Positions 1 through 7,429 of a stretch of DNA of 36,307 nt are shown one piece after another. Position 1 is the stretch's first letter. Each line of letters starts with the position of its first letter. Source of the DNA: UBA3478 sp046048095. GTDB lineage: Bacteria; Bacteroidota; Bacteroidia; Flavobacteriales; Flavobacteriaceae. Location: the NCBI GenBank assembly GCA_046048095.1, contig JBJOGS010000002.1:1-36307 (forward strand). The letters are read 5' to 3'. The notes below the pieces were generated by a model, which ran no database searches, was not told the DNA's origin, and saw only the letters and a program-made list of their open reading frames with translations. The translations under genes were made by a program, and so were the position numbers.

Positions 1-513
1 GCCCTAGGTCGAAAATGGCAGCTCGGTACCATTCAGGTAGATTATAACCTTCCAGAGCGCTTTGATTTGAGCTACAAAGGCAGTGATAACGAATACCACC
101 GCCCGGTAATGATTCACCGAGCTCCATTTGGCAGTCTTGAACGCTTTATTGCGCTGCTATTAGAACACACTGGCGGAAATTTCCCAGTTTGGTTGATTCC
201 CATTCAAGTCGAGGTGCTTCCGGTAAGCGAGCGTTTTGAAAATTATGCCCGAAAAGTTTTAAAATCGCTAGAAAATCACGAAATTCGCGCCCTCATTGAC
301 GCTCGAAATGAGACGGTTGGAAAAAAGATCAGAGAAGCGGAGATGAAGAAAGTGCCTTTCATGATCGTGATTGGCGAACAAGAAGAGGCTGAAGGGCTAA
401 TTTCTGTGCGCAAACACGGAGGAGAAAGCATGGGCTCTATGAGCGTTGAAGCATTTGCGAAGTACATTAACGATCGCATTGCAGAAGCAGTAAAGCCGTT
501 TAGAGAAGTTTAA
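1..513 (+). CDS. thrS: threonyl-tRNA synthetase, C-terminal part (5' end outside window)
   Basis: This is the last 170 residues of threonyl-tRNA synthetase, which charges tRNA-Thr in the cytoplasm. The reading frame is open from base 1, so the gene starts upstream of the window. The TTG at 67 is internal and not a start. The visible part begins in the end of the class II catalytic core, with GTIQVDYNLPERF followed by VMIHRAPFGSLERF, which carries the motif 3 arginine. The anticodon-binding alpha/beta domain follows from about FPVWLIPIQVEVLP, including VPFMIVIGEQE and the family ending with GSMS. The order thrS-infC-rpmI-rplT is a classic translation operon. The stop is 17 nt before the proposed AUA start of infC. 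Identification is secure; only the N-terminal editing and TGS domains are unseen. Confidence 0.97.
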   Translation, partial: ALGRKWQLGTIQVDYNLPERFDLSYKGSDNEYHRPVMIHRAPFGSLERFIALLLEHTGGNFPVWLIPIQVEVLPVSERFENYARKVLKSLENHEIRALIDARNETVGKKIREAEMKKVPFMIVIGEQEEAEGLISVRKHGGESMGSMSVEAFAKYINDRIAEAVKPFREV

Positions 514-530
514 CCAAAATTTGATTAACC

Positions 531-1091
531 ATAGCAATACGCAGAAAAAAAACCAAGCCGCAGCCTAGGCGCAGCATGGAAAATCCTCACAATATCAATG
601 AGGATATTACAGCAGATGAAGTCAGATTAGTTGGCGATAATGTCGAGGTCGGGGTATACACCGTTTCAAAAGCATTAGAGCTCGCTAGAGAACAAGAGCT
701 CGATCTTGTAGAGATTTCGCCCAATGCCGATCCGCCTGTGTGTAAAATCATCGACTACAAGAAGTTTCTTTACGAACAAAAGAAACGAGAAAAAGTCATG
801 AAGGCTAAGGCGACCAAGGTGGTAATCAAAGAGATTCGTTTCGGCCCACAAACCGACGATCACGATTTTGAGTTTAAAAAGAGACATGCCGAGAAGTTCT
901 TGAAAGAGGGCGCCAAATTAAAGGCGTTCGTGTTCTTCAAAGGGCGGTCGATCGTGTACAAAGATCAAGGAGAAATCTTGTTGCTGCGATTAGCTCAAGA
1001 ACTCGAAGAATATGGAAAAGTCGAGCAGATGCCTCAGCTCGAGGGTAAGCGAATGACGATATTTATCGCTCCTAAACTGGCAAAAAAATAA
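531..1091 (+). CDS. infC: translation initiation factor IF-3, probable AUA start
   Basis: IF-3 binds the 30S subunit, prevents 50S joining and checks start-codon pairing. Family signatures are clear: VEISPNADPPVCKIIDYKKF in the N-domain, then VKEIRFGPQTDDHD and the C-domain with FFKGRSIVYKDQG and LEGKRMTI. The first ATG (576) gives 171 residues. The frame is open further upstream to a stop at 522-524. From ATA at 531 it reads (M)AIRRKKTKPQPRRS before MENPHNINEDI, a basic leader of the kind flavobacterial IF-3 proteins carry. infC in other bacteria is known to use non-AUG starts such as AUU for self-regulation, so I chose 531 (186 aa). There is no ATG, GTG or TTG between 525 and 575 in frame. 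The identity is certain and the start is moderately sure. Confidence 0.93.
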   Translation: MAIRRKKTKPQPRRSMENPHNINEDITADEVRLVGDNVEVGVYTVSKALELAREQELDLVEISPNADPPVCKIIDYKKFLYEQKKREKVMKAKATKVVIKEIRFGPQTDDHDFEFKKRHAEKFLKEGAKLKAFVFFKGRSIVYKDQGEILLLRLAQELEEYGKVEQMPQLEGKRMTIFIAPKLAKK

Positions 1092-1115
1092 GATTGCGGA
1101 ACAAAAATAAAGATC

Positions 1116-1313
1116 ATGCCAAAAATGAAAACCAAGTCTAGTGCCAAGAAGCGTTTTACGCTTACTGGCTCTGGAAAAATCAAACGCAAGCACGCGTTTA
1201 AAAGTCACATTTTGACGAAAAAGTCAAAGAAGCGTAAACTGAAACTTACGCACTCTGGGCTGGTTCATGATGCAGATGTCAATAGTATCAAAGAACAACT
1301 TCGTTTAAAATAG
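1116..1313 (+). CDS. rpmI: ribosomal protein L35
   Basis: Small, very basic 65-residue protein of the large ribosomal subunit. It begins MPKMKTKSSAKKRFTLTGSG, the usual L35 opening, and continues with KIKRKHAFKSHILTKKS and a C-terminal region rich in lysine. Length matches the family (about 64-66). It lies 24 nt after infC and before rplT, the conserved IF3-L35-L20 order. In other bacteria this trio is controlled by L20 binding its own message. I cannot see a clear L20 site here, but the 89-nt gap to rplT is long enough for a leader. Confidence 0.98.
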   Translation: MPKMKTKSSAKKRFTLTGSGKIKRKHAFKSHILTKKSKKRKLKLTHSGLVHDADVNSIKEQLRLK

Positions 1314-1402
1314 ACACCCCGATAGTCGGTATTTTTTAACCCTGGAGTTTGGCTTGTAAAAGTATCCGCTTAGGATCGCCAACTACAAAAACAAAAACAC
1401 GT

Positions 1403-1747
1403 ATGCCAAGATCAGTTAACTCAGTAGCTTCAAGAGCTCGAAGAAAAAAAATCATGAAACTCGCCAAAGGGTACTTTGGACGCAGAAAAAATGTGTGGAC
1501 GGTAGCGAAAAACGCTGTTGAAAAAGCACTCGTTTATGCTTACCGCGACCGCAGAAATAAAAAGAGAAATTTTAGAGCCCTGTGGATCGCTCGTATCAAT
1601 GCGGGTGCCCGATTACACGGTCTCTCTTACTCTCAATTTATGGGAGGCTTAAAAAAGAATCACATCGATCTTAACCGTAAGGTGCTTGCCGATCTCGCTA
1701 TGAATGAGCCCGAGGCCTTCAAAGCTATTGTAGAGAAAGTAAAGTAA
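1403..1747 (+). CDS. rplT: ribosomal protein L20
   Basis: L20 binds 23S rRNA early in 50S assembly. I chose the ATG at 1403, giving 114 residues starting MPRSVNSVASRARRKKIMK, which is the normal family start and length. The frame is open upstream for another 18 codons from a TTG, but those residues do not resemble L20. Conserved features are KLAKGYFGRRKNVWTVAKNAV in the basic N-terminal helix and the globular part AGARLHGLSYSQFMGGLKK, then LADLAMNEPEAF. It is the last gene of the thrS operon and is followed within 25 nt by a strong rho-independent terminator. Confidence 0.98.
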   Translation: MPRSVNSVASRARRKKIMKLAKGYFGRRKNVWTVAKNAVEKALVYAYRDRRNKKRNFRALWIARINAGARLHGLSYSQFMGGLKKNHIDLNRKVLADLAMNEPEAFKAIVEKVK

Positions 1748-1769
1748 CTCATCATTTTCCGCAACTCTT

Positions 1770-1810
1770 AAGAATCCCAAGTTTTAACCGGCTTGGGATT
1801 CTTTATTTTT
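1770..1810 (+). terminator. rho-independent terminator of the thrS-infC-rpmI-rplT operon
   Basis: A perfect 12-bp inverted repeat AAGAATCCCAAG / CTTGGGATTCTT (1770-1781 and 1792-1803) with a 10-nt loop is followed by TATTTTT. It sits 22 nt after the rplT stop on the same strand. The next gene begins only 14 nt after the stem. Confidence 0.9.
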
Positions 1811-1816
1811 GGTCCT

Positions 1817-2620
1817 ATGATTGATTATAAACGCATAAAGATGGTTGTCTCTGACATGGATGGCACCCTACTCAATTCTTCCCATCAGGTGAGTGAGAAA
1901 TTTTTCAAGCTCTTTGAGCAACTTCACAAGCATCAGATTCGATTTGTGGCGGCTAGCGGAAGACAATTTCCAAGTATGCGGTCAAAATTGCATCCTATAG
2001 AACAGCAGATGAGTTTTATCGCTGAAAATGGAGCACTCATCGTTGAACAAGATCAAGTGCTGCACAAACAGGCTCTAGATTATAACCATCTCACTCACCT
2101 CCTCGAAAAGCTGCAATCGCTACCCGAAATTGAATCGATTCTTTGCAGTGAAAGAACAGCTTACTCGCTGAGCACTAATTTGCACTTTCACGGCTTACTC
2201 AACGAATACTATGAAGCACATACCTTGATTCACACCATTGATCAAGCCCAAGATGCAATTTTAAAACTCGCTCTGTACCATAAAGGCGGAGGAGAAAAGC
2301 ACATCTATCCTCATTTTGAAGCTTATGACGGACCTTTAAAAGTCAAGGTGTCTGGCGACTTTTGGGTCGATATCTCTGACAAAAACGCCAATAAGGGGTT
2401 TGCCCTTGAGACACTTATGAAAAAATACAGTGTCGCCCCTGAAGAGTTGCTTGTATTTGGAGACTACAATAACGATCTCGAAATGCTCGCACTTACACCA
2501 AACAGCGTAGCCATGGCTAATGCGCACCAAAAAGTACTCGAGTCAACCAATTACACTACACGTTCTAACGATCAGTTTGGCGTAGAATTGATCCTTGAAG
2601 AATTGGTAAAAAACCGTTAG
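1817..2620 (+). CDS. HAD-superfamily phosphatase, Cof type
   Basis: Cytoplasmic phosphohydrolase of the Cof/YbiV-like subfamily, probably acting on sugar phosphates or other phosphorylated metabolites; the substrate cannot be told. Motif I is VVSDMDGTLLN (nucleophile D13, acid/base D15). Motif II is probably AASGR. The motif III lysine is in the NKGFALETLM stretch. Motif IV is VFGDYNNDLEML. The type IIB cap lies between. I chose ATG 1817 (267 aa); a TTG at 1793 would put the start inside the terminator stem. With no room for a normal promoter after the terminator, the gene depends on read-through or on the TAnnTTTG-like box at 1804-1811, which would give a leaderless message. It converges on dnaB with a 13-nt gap and no terminator between them. 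Confidence 0.9.
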   Translation: MIDYKRIKMVVSDMDGTLLNSSHQVSEKFFKLFEQLHKHQIRFVAASGRQFPSMRSKLHPIEQQMSFIAENGALIVEQDQVLHKQALDYNHLTHLLEKLQSLPEIESILCSERTAYSLSTNLHFHGLLNEYYEAHTLIHTIDQAQDAILKLALYHKGGGEKHIYPHFEAYDGPLKVKVSGDFWVDISDKNANKGFALETLMKKYSVAPEELLVFGDYNNDLEMLALTPNSVAMANAHQKVLESTNYTTRSNDQFGVELILEELVKNR

Positions 2621-2633
2621 ATAGCCCGTTAAA

Positions 2634-4157
2634 TTAAAAGGGCATGTCGTCGTCAGATTCAAAGTCGGCTGACGAAGCAAACGGACGATCTGGCCTAGGA
2701 AGAGGGCGGTCATCGTTCATTTTAGACTCGAACTCAAATCCACCAAACGAGTGATCGAGATTTTCGAACTTTCCGAGTGAACCAATGAACTTCAATCGTA
2801 TGTTGTCTAGCCCTCCATTGCGGTGTTTGGCGATAATCAACTCGGCCTGTCCCTCGGTGGGCGATTGCTGCTCGTCATCCCACTCTTCAATTTTATAGTA
2901 TTCAGGTCGGTAAATAAACGAAACAATATCTGCATCTTGCTCGATGGCTCCAGATTCTCTAAGATCAGATAAGAGCGGACGTTTCGATCCTCCTCGGGTC
3001 TCTACGGCTCGAGACAACTGCGAGAGAGCGATTACCGGAACTTCAAGTTCTTTTGCGAGCGCTTTTAGATTTCTAGAGATCGTCGAAATCTCCTGTTCTC
3101 TGTTTCCGGCCTTTTGAGACGATCCAATGGTCATCAATTGTAAGTAATCGATAATAATCAATTTGATCCCGTGTTGAGAAGCAAGCCTTCGAGCCTTAGC
3201 CCTGAGATCGAAAATAGACAGCGAAGGGGTATCGTCGATGAATAAAGGAGCTTTCTCTAAGGTCTTCACCTTAACGTTTAACTGCTCCCACTCATGTTTT
3301 TCTAGTCTTCCAGTACGCAGCTTCTCAGAAGAAAGGCCGGTTTCAGATGAAATCAAACGAGTAATCAATTGTACCGAAGACATCTCAAGAGAGAAAAAGG
3401 CCACAGGAAGCCCCTTATTTACGGCAATATTTCTCGCCATAGACAAGGTCAGGGCGGTTTTACCCATACCGGGTCTCGCCGCAATAATAATCAGGTCACT
3501 GGGTTGCCATCCCGATGTCACTTCATCGAGTTTATCAAACCCCGAAGGCACCCCACTTAAACCGTCTTTATTTGAAATCTCTTCGATTTTCTTTTTGGCT
3601 TGGATCACCAAATCTTGAGCTGATTCTGCTGAGCGCTTGAGGTTTCCTTGAGTAATATCGTACAACCTGGCCTCTGCTTGATCGAGCAAATCGAAGACGT
3701 CTTGACTGTCTTCATAGGCCTCTTCAATAAGCTGGGTAGATATCTTAATCAAACTGCGCTGTACATATTTCTGCAAAATGATTCGAGCGTGATACTCAAT
3801 ATGCGCTGAAGATCCGACCCCACGAGTCAATTCGATTAAATAATAATCTCCGCCCACTGCCTCATGTTGCTTACGTTGCTTCAAAAGGTTAGACACAGTG
3901 AGCAAATCGATGGGTTTAGTCTCTTGAAAAAGTGTGTGTATTGCCGAGAATATTTTCTGATGGGCCTCGACATAAAACACCTCTTCGTTCAACATATCAA
4001 TGACCTCATCAACGCCCTTCTTATCAATAAGCATGGCTCCTAATACCACTCGCTCAAGCTCTACTGCTTGAGGAGGGATTTTGCCTCGCTCAAGAGAGAT
4101 TACCTCAGCAGATTTTTGGGTGCGTTGCGGAACGCGTCCGGGTTCGATCATTGCCAT
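2634..4157 (-). CDS. dnaB: replicative DNA helicase DnaB
   Basis: The hexameric helicase of the replication fork, 507 residues. The N-terminal primase-contacting domain spans about 28-130 (PPQAVELERVVLGAML). The RecA-like core has Walker A ARPGMGKTAL (227-236), Walker B LIIIDYLQL (333-341), the ALSQLSRAVE segment and DLRESGAIEQDAD (398-410). No intein interrupts it. The C-terminus is a proline- and acid-rich tail ending SADFESDDDMPF, very like the acidic tip of single-strand binding protein (see findings). It is the last gene of the tgt-lptG-accA-dnaB run, 3 nt after accA, so it is very probably co-transcribed with accA. Confidence 0.98.
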   Translation of the reverse strand: MAMIEPGRVPQRTQKSAEVISLERGKIPPQAVELERVVLGAMLIDKKGVDEVIDMLNEEVFYVEAHQKIFSAIHTLFQETKPIDLLTVSNLLKQRKQHEAVGGDYYLIELTRGVGSSAHIEYHARIILQKYVQRSLIKISTQLIEEAYEDSQDVFDLLDQAEARLYDITQGNLKRSAESAQDLVIQAKKKIEEISNKDGLSGVPSGFDKLDEVTSGWQPSDLIIIAARPGMGKTALTLSMARNIAVNKGLPVAFFSLEMSSVQLITRLISSETGLSSEKLRTGRLEKHEWEQLNVKVKTLEKAPLFIDDTPSLSIFDLRAKARRLASQHGIKLIIIDYLQLMTIGSSQKAGNREQEISTISRNLKALAKELEVPVIALSQLSRAVETRGGSKRPLLSDLRESGAIEQDADIVSFIYRPEYYKIEEWDDEQQSPTEGQAELIIAKHRNGGLDNIRLKFIGSLGKFENLDHSFGGFEFESKMNDDRPLPRPDRPFASSADFESDDDMPF

Positions 4158-4160
4158 AGA

Positions 4161-5114
4161 TTATTCTTGATATACTCCCATTTCAGCATACTTCTCCATG
4201 CGCTCTTTAATGAGAGTTTTTACTGGTATTGCAGCGAGTTCTTCGTACGTCTTTTCAATTTTCTTTTTCACTAACTGAAACATGAGCTCACGATCGCTAT
4301 GAGCTCCACCCAAAGGCTCTTTGATAATTTCATCGATCAAAGTCATCTTCTTCATGTCCTTAGCTGTAAGCTTCAAGGCATCGGCAGCGCGCTCTTTGTA
4401 CTCCCAACTGCGCCACAAAATAGACGAACACGACTCTGGAGAAATAACCGAATACCACGAGTTTTCAAGCATCATCACTCGATCCCCGACGCCTATACCT
4501 AGCGCACCCCCCGATGCTCCTTCTCCGATGATAAAAACGAGAATGGGCACCTGAAGCCTTGCCATTTCTAGCAAATTCCGAGCAATGGCTTCTCCTTGGC
4601 CTCGTTCTTCTGCTTCAATCCCTGGATACGCACCTGGGGTATCGATAAATGACAATACAGGAATCCCAAACTTCTCAGCCATCTTCATCAATCGCAGAGC
4701 CTTTCGATAACCTTCAGGATTCGCCATACCAAAATTTCGGTATTGCCGGGTTTTCGTATTGTATCCTTTCTGTTGCCCAATGATCATGTATGACTGACCA
4801 GCAATCTTACCTAATCCCCCAATCATCGCCTTATCATCCCCTACCGCACGGTCACCGTGAAGCTCTAGAAAGGTTCCTTCGCATAAGGCGCGAACGTAGT
4901 CGAGGGTATACGGACGGTTCGGATGCCTAGAGAGTTGAACACGTTGCCATGGGGTTAAGCTTCCATAAATTTCTTTTCGAGCCTCAGCTAATTTTTTTTC
5001 AATTTGCTTGCAGGTTTCAGTGACATCAACTTCACTTTCTTCGCCAATAATTTGGCATTTCTGAAGTTGCTCTTCTAAGTCTTTAATGGGTAGTTCAAAG
5101 TCTAAATATTCCAT
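4161..5114 (-). CDS. accA: acetyl-CoA carboxylase carboxyltransferase subunit alpha
   Basis: Alpha subunit of the carboxyltransferase that moves CO2 from biotin to acetyl-CoA to make malonyl-CoA for fatty acid synthesis. The 317-residue length is normal for the family. Visible signatures include LTPWQRVQLSRHPNRPYTLDY near 53-73, the crotonase-fold part with FIDTPGAYPGIEAEERGQGE, and the oxyanion-hole region IGEGASGGALGIGVGD. The zinc-bearing beta subunit AccD is not in the window. A good promoter match lies in the 45-nt gap before the gene, so accA-dnaB can be transcribed apart from lptG. Confidence 0.98.
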   Translation of the reverse strand: MEYLDFELPIKDLEEQLQKCQIIGEESEVDVTETCKQIEKKLAEARKEIYGSLTPWQRVQLSRHPNRPYTLDYVRALCEGTFLELHGDRAVGDDKAMIGGLGKIAGQSYMIIGQQKGYNTKTRQYRNFGMANPEGYRKALRLMKMAEKFGIPVLSFIDTPGAYPGIEAEERGQGEAIARNLLEMARLQVPILVFIIGEGASGGALGIGVGDRVMMLENSWYSVISPESCSSILWRSWEYKERAADALKLTAKDMKKMTLIDEIIKEPLGGAHSDRELMFQLVKKKIEKTYEELAAIPVKTLIKERMEKYAEMGVYQE

Positions 5115-5147
5115 AAAAAAGGCCCTAGCTAAAGTTTAGTGGAAGGA

Positions 5148-5180
5148 CAAATATACATATTAACGTTTTGCGCGCTGCAA
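5148..5180 (-). promoter_or_regulatory. candidate promoter for accA-dnaB
   Basis: On the minus strand TTG (5180-5178) is followed after 22 nt by TATATTTG (5155-5148), matching the Bacteroidota sigma-A pattern TTG-N17..23-TAnnTTTG. The box ends 33 nt before the accA start codon. The upstream element overlaps the end of lptG. Confidence 0.6.
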
Positions 5181-6248
5181 TAGAAAAATCGCAATTGTTG
5201 CGAAGAAAATAATAGGCAAAACTGCCGCTAAAAGAGGCGAAAATCCTGCCTGTTCGGCAAGTGTTGAGAACACCCTGTCAAAAAAGATGTAAATAAAGGC
5301 GATGGCAATACCGAAGGCTAAATTCAGGCCGAGCCCTCCGCGGCGCTTTACCGAAGACACCGCCACGGCGATGAGTGTCAAAATATAAGCAGACAGCGGT
5401 AAAGCCAATCGCTTGTACTTCTCAAGCACATAAGAATTTACTGTGGCAGACCCTCTGCGCTTTTGATCCGCTATGAATTGATTTAACTCGAAAAGATTTT
5501 TGGTCTCAGCGATATATGATACAGGCATCAGGTCATCGATGGTAAACTGTAGCACCGTATCTAAACTTCGGCGCTGCTCTACATACTCAAACTCTTCTTT
5601 AAAAGTTCGTTTTTTATAGGTGGTGAGTCTGTAGGTCGAATCGGCCGTCATAAAGCGAATATTCGAGGCGGTGATCTTGTATTCTAATTGTCCAGAATCA
5701 TCGAGGTGTTCGAGTGAAAAATTGTATCCAATCAATCGTTCTGGATCGAAAAAGCTGACATAGACAAAATCATTTTCGGCGACCTGATTGTAGATATTAC
5801 GAATCTGGCGATCTTCTGTATTTTTTTGAAAATAGGTGTCTTCAAAGGCGTGATACTTGGCACTTGCACTGGGTACAATAAAATTGCTCATCACAAAGAT
5901 CAGCAGAGCTACTAGTGATGCTCCGATGAGATAAGGGCGCAAGAAACGCTGAAATGAAATTCCTGAGCTCAAAATAGCCACGACCTCAGTACGTGCGCTG
6001 AGTCGCGAAGTAAAGAAGATGATGGCTAGAAAAAGTAGAATAGGCATGAGCATATTGCCCAACACCAGCGTGAAGTTTCCATAATAAGCCCAAATCTCTG
6101 ATGCACTGGCCTTGCTCTCAAGTATTTTATTCACCTTTTCGGCGAGAGAAGCTAAGATGCCTATGGGCACAAATAAAAAAAGGATGCCAAAAAAAGTAAG
6201 CAGATAGCGCTTTAGAATATACTTATCTATGATCGTTAATCCGAACAT
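5160..6248 (-). CDS. LptF/LptG-family inner-membrane permease (LPS export)
   Basis: Membrane subunit of the ABC system that extracts lipopolysaccharide from the inner membrane and pushes it along the Lpt bridge. The 362 residues show the family plan: three N-terminal membrane segments (about 10-40, 52-82 and 98-128), a periplasmic beta-jellyroll of about 130 residues, then three more segments (about 275-360). The start MFGLTIIDKYILKRYLLTFF is typical, as are ARTEVVAILSSGISFQRFLRPY and LALPLSAYILTLIAVAVSSVKRRGG. Only one LptF/G-type gene is here, so I leave F versus G open. Its ATG overlaps the tgt stop as TAATG, implying translational coupling. Confidence 0.93.
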   Translation of the reverse strand: MFGLTIIDKYILKRYLLTFFGILFLFVPIGILASLAEKVNKILESKASASEIWAYYGNFTLVLGNMLMPILLFLAIIFFTSRLSARTEVVAILSSGISFQRFLRPYLIGASLVALLIFVMSNFIVPSASAKYHAFEDTYFQKNTEDRQIRNIYNQVAENDFVYVSFFDPERLIGYNFSLEHLDDSGQLEYKITASNIRFMTADSTYRLTTYKKRTFKEEFEYVEQRRSLDTVLQFTIDDLMPVSYIAETKNLFELNQFIADQKRRGSATVNSYVLEKYKRLALPLSAYILTLIAVAVSSVKRRGGLGLNLAFGIAIAFIYIFFDRVFSTLAEQAGFSPLLAAVLPIIFFATIAIFLLQRAKR

Positions 6249-7372
6249 TACCTTCTTTTATTCATTTTATGCACCATTTGGGCTTTCCAGTCGTAGAAAT
6301 CCCCGGCTAAGATATGGGTCCGAGCCTCTTTCACTAGCCATAAATAAAACGCCAAATTATGAAGGGTTGCGATTTGCTTACCCAAAAACTCGTTGCAGAC
6401 AAATAAGTGTCTAAGATAGGCCTTTGAATACTGGGTATCTACATACGAAAGCGCCTGGTCGTCAATGGGAGAAAAATCATCCTCCCACTTCTTGTTCTTA
6501 ATATTGATCGTGCCCTCTGAAGTGAATAGCATTCCATTGCGCGCATTTCGCGTGGGCATCACACAATCAAACATATCGATACCTAAGGCAATGTTCTCGA
6601 GCAGATTTATGGGGGTTCCTACGCCCATGAGATATCTTGGTTTATCTTCAGGTAGAATTTGACACACCACATCAGTCATGGCATACATCTCTTCTGCAGG
6701 TTCACCTACGGATAAGCCTCCAATAGCGTTACCTACCGCACCCACTGAGGCAATGTACTCGGCTGACTTTGCACGAAGGTCAGGATACACCGAACCCTGA
6801 ACGATAGGAAAAAAGTACTGCTCGTAGCCATACTTAAAGGGCAGCTTATCTAACGCATTGATACAGCGATCGAGCCACCTATGGGTCAAGTGCATCGAGT
6901 TTAGCGCATAATCTTTGGGGCAAGGATAAGGAGTGCATTCGTCAAAGGCCATAATAATATCTGCGCCAATGTTCCGTTGAATATCCATGACATTTTCTGG
7001 CGTAAAAAAATGAGAAGAACCATCGATATGCGATTTAAAACGCACCCCTTCCTCTGAAATTTTTCTATTATCAGCTAAAGAATACACTTGATACCCGCCA
7101 CTATCCGTCAGAATGGGACGCTCCCACCCTATGAATCGATGCAGACCACCTGCCTGTTCTAAAATAGTGGTTCCAGGACGCATGAACAGGTGGTAGGTAT
7201 TTCCGAGTATAATCTGAGCCTGAGTATCATCGGCCAATTCACGCTGATGTACCCCCTTAACTGTTCCAAGGGTCCCCACCGGCATAAATATGGGGGTTTC
7301 AATAGTTCCGTGGGCCGTGGTAATTGACCCAGCACGGGCTTTATGGTCTTGGGCTTCGAGCTTAAATTTCAA
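6248..7372 (-). CDS. tgt: tRNA-guanine transglycosylase (queuosine pathway)
   Basis: Exchanges guanine 34 for preQ1 in tRNAs with a GUN anticodon. 374 residues, TIM barrel. Catalytic aspartates are D90 in ILTDSGGYQV and D269 in DMFDCVMPTRNARNG; the base-binding segment AFDECTPYPC and VQGSVYPDLR are present. The C-terminal zinc site of most bacterial enzymes (CxCxxC plus H) is not: the aligned residues are A307, S309 and D312, though HNL (H338) remains. This looks like the Bacteroidota norm, not a defect. The start codon is TTG (7372-7370); no ATG is near and the N-terminus MKFKLEAQDHKARAG fits the family. First gene of tgt-lptG-accA-dnaB. Confidence 0.96.
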   Translation of the reverse strand: MKFKLEAQDHKARAGSITTAHGTIETPIFMPVGTLGTVKGVHQRELADDTQAQIILGNTYHLFMRPGTTILEQAGGLHRFIGWERPILTDSGGYQVYSLADNRKISEEGVRFKSHIDGSSHFFTPENVMDIQRNIGADIIMAFDECTPYPCPKDYALNSMHLTHRWLDRCINALDKLPFKYGYEQYFFPIVQGSVYPDLRAKSAEYIASVGAVGNAIGGLSVGEPAEEMYAMTDVVCQILPEDKPRYLMGVGTPINLLENIALGIDMFDCVMPTRNARNGMLFTSEGTINIKNKKWEDDFSPIDDQALSYVDTQYSKAYLRHLFVCNEFLGKQIATLHNLAFYLWLVKEARTHILAGDFYDWKAQMVHKMNKRR

Positions 7373-7403
7373 ACGTAAGCGATTAAAAGGTAAAGATAAT
7401 GGT

Positions 7404-7411
7404 TACTTTTG
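7404..7411 (+). promoter_or_regulatory. candidate -7 box for the transketolase operon
   Basis: TACTTTTG fits TAnnTTTG and ends 18 nt before the transketolase ATG. No good TTG lies 17-23 nt upstream. It sits 4 nt from the oppositely directed box of tgt, so the two promoters would compete. Confidence 0.45.
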
Positions 7412-7415
7412 AGGG

Positions 7416-7423
7416 CAAATGTA
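7416..7423 (-). promoter_or_regulatory. candidate -7 box for tgt
   Basis: On the minus strand TACATTTG matches TAnnTTTG exactly and gives a leader of roughly 35-40 nt to the TTG start of tgt. The nearest TTG upstream is at 23 nt, the long edge of the accepted spacing. Confidence 0.5.
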
Positions 7424-7429
7424 TTTCGA

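Noticed and set aside
1314..1350. Short CCGA/TCGG hairpin followed by T run after rpmI
   Set aside because: Only 4 bp of stem. It could be a weak attenuator before rplT but does not meet the standard for a terminator.
3238..3618. 126-residue open frame antisense to dnaB
   Set aside because: It is a shadow of the DnaB helicase core; no independent start signal or family resemblance. Other long antisense frames (20761-21129, 22303-22746, 28801-29253) were rejected on the same grounds.
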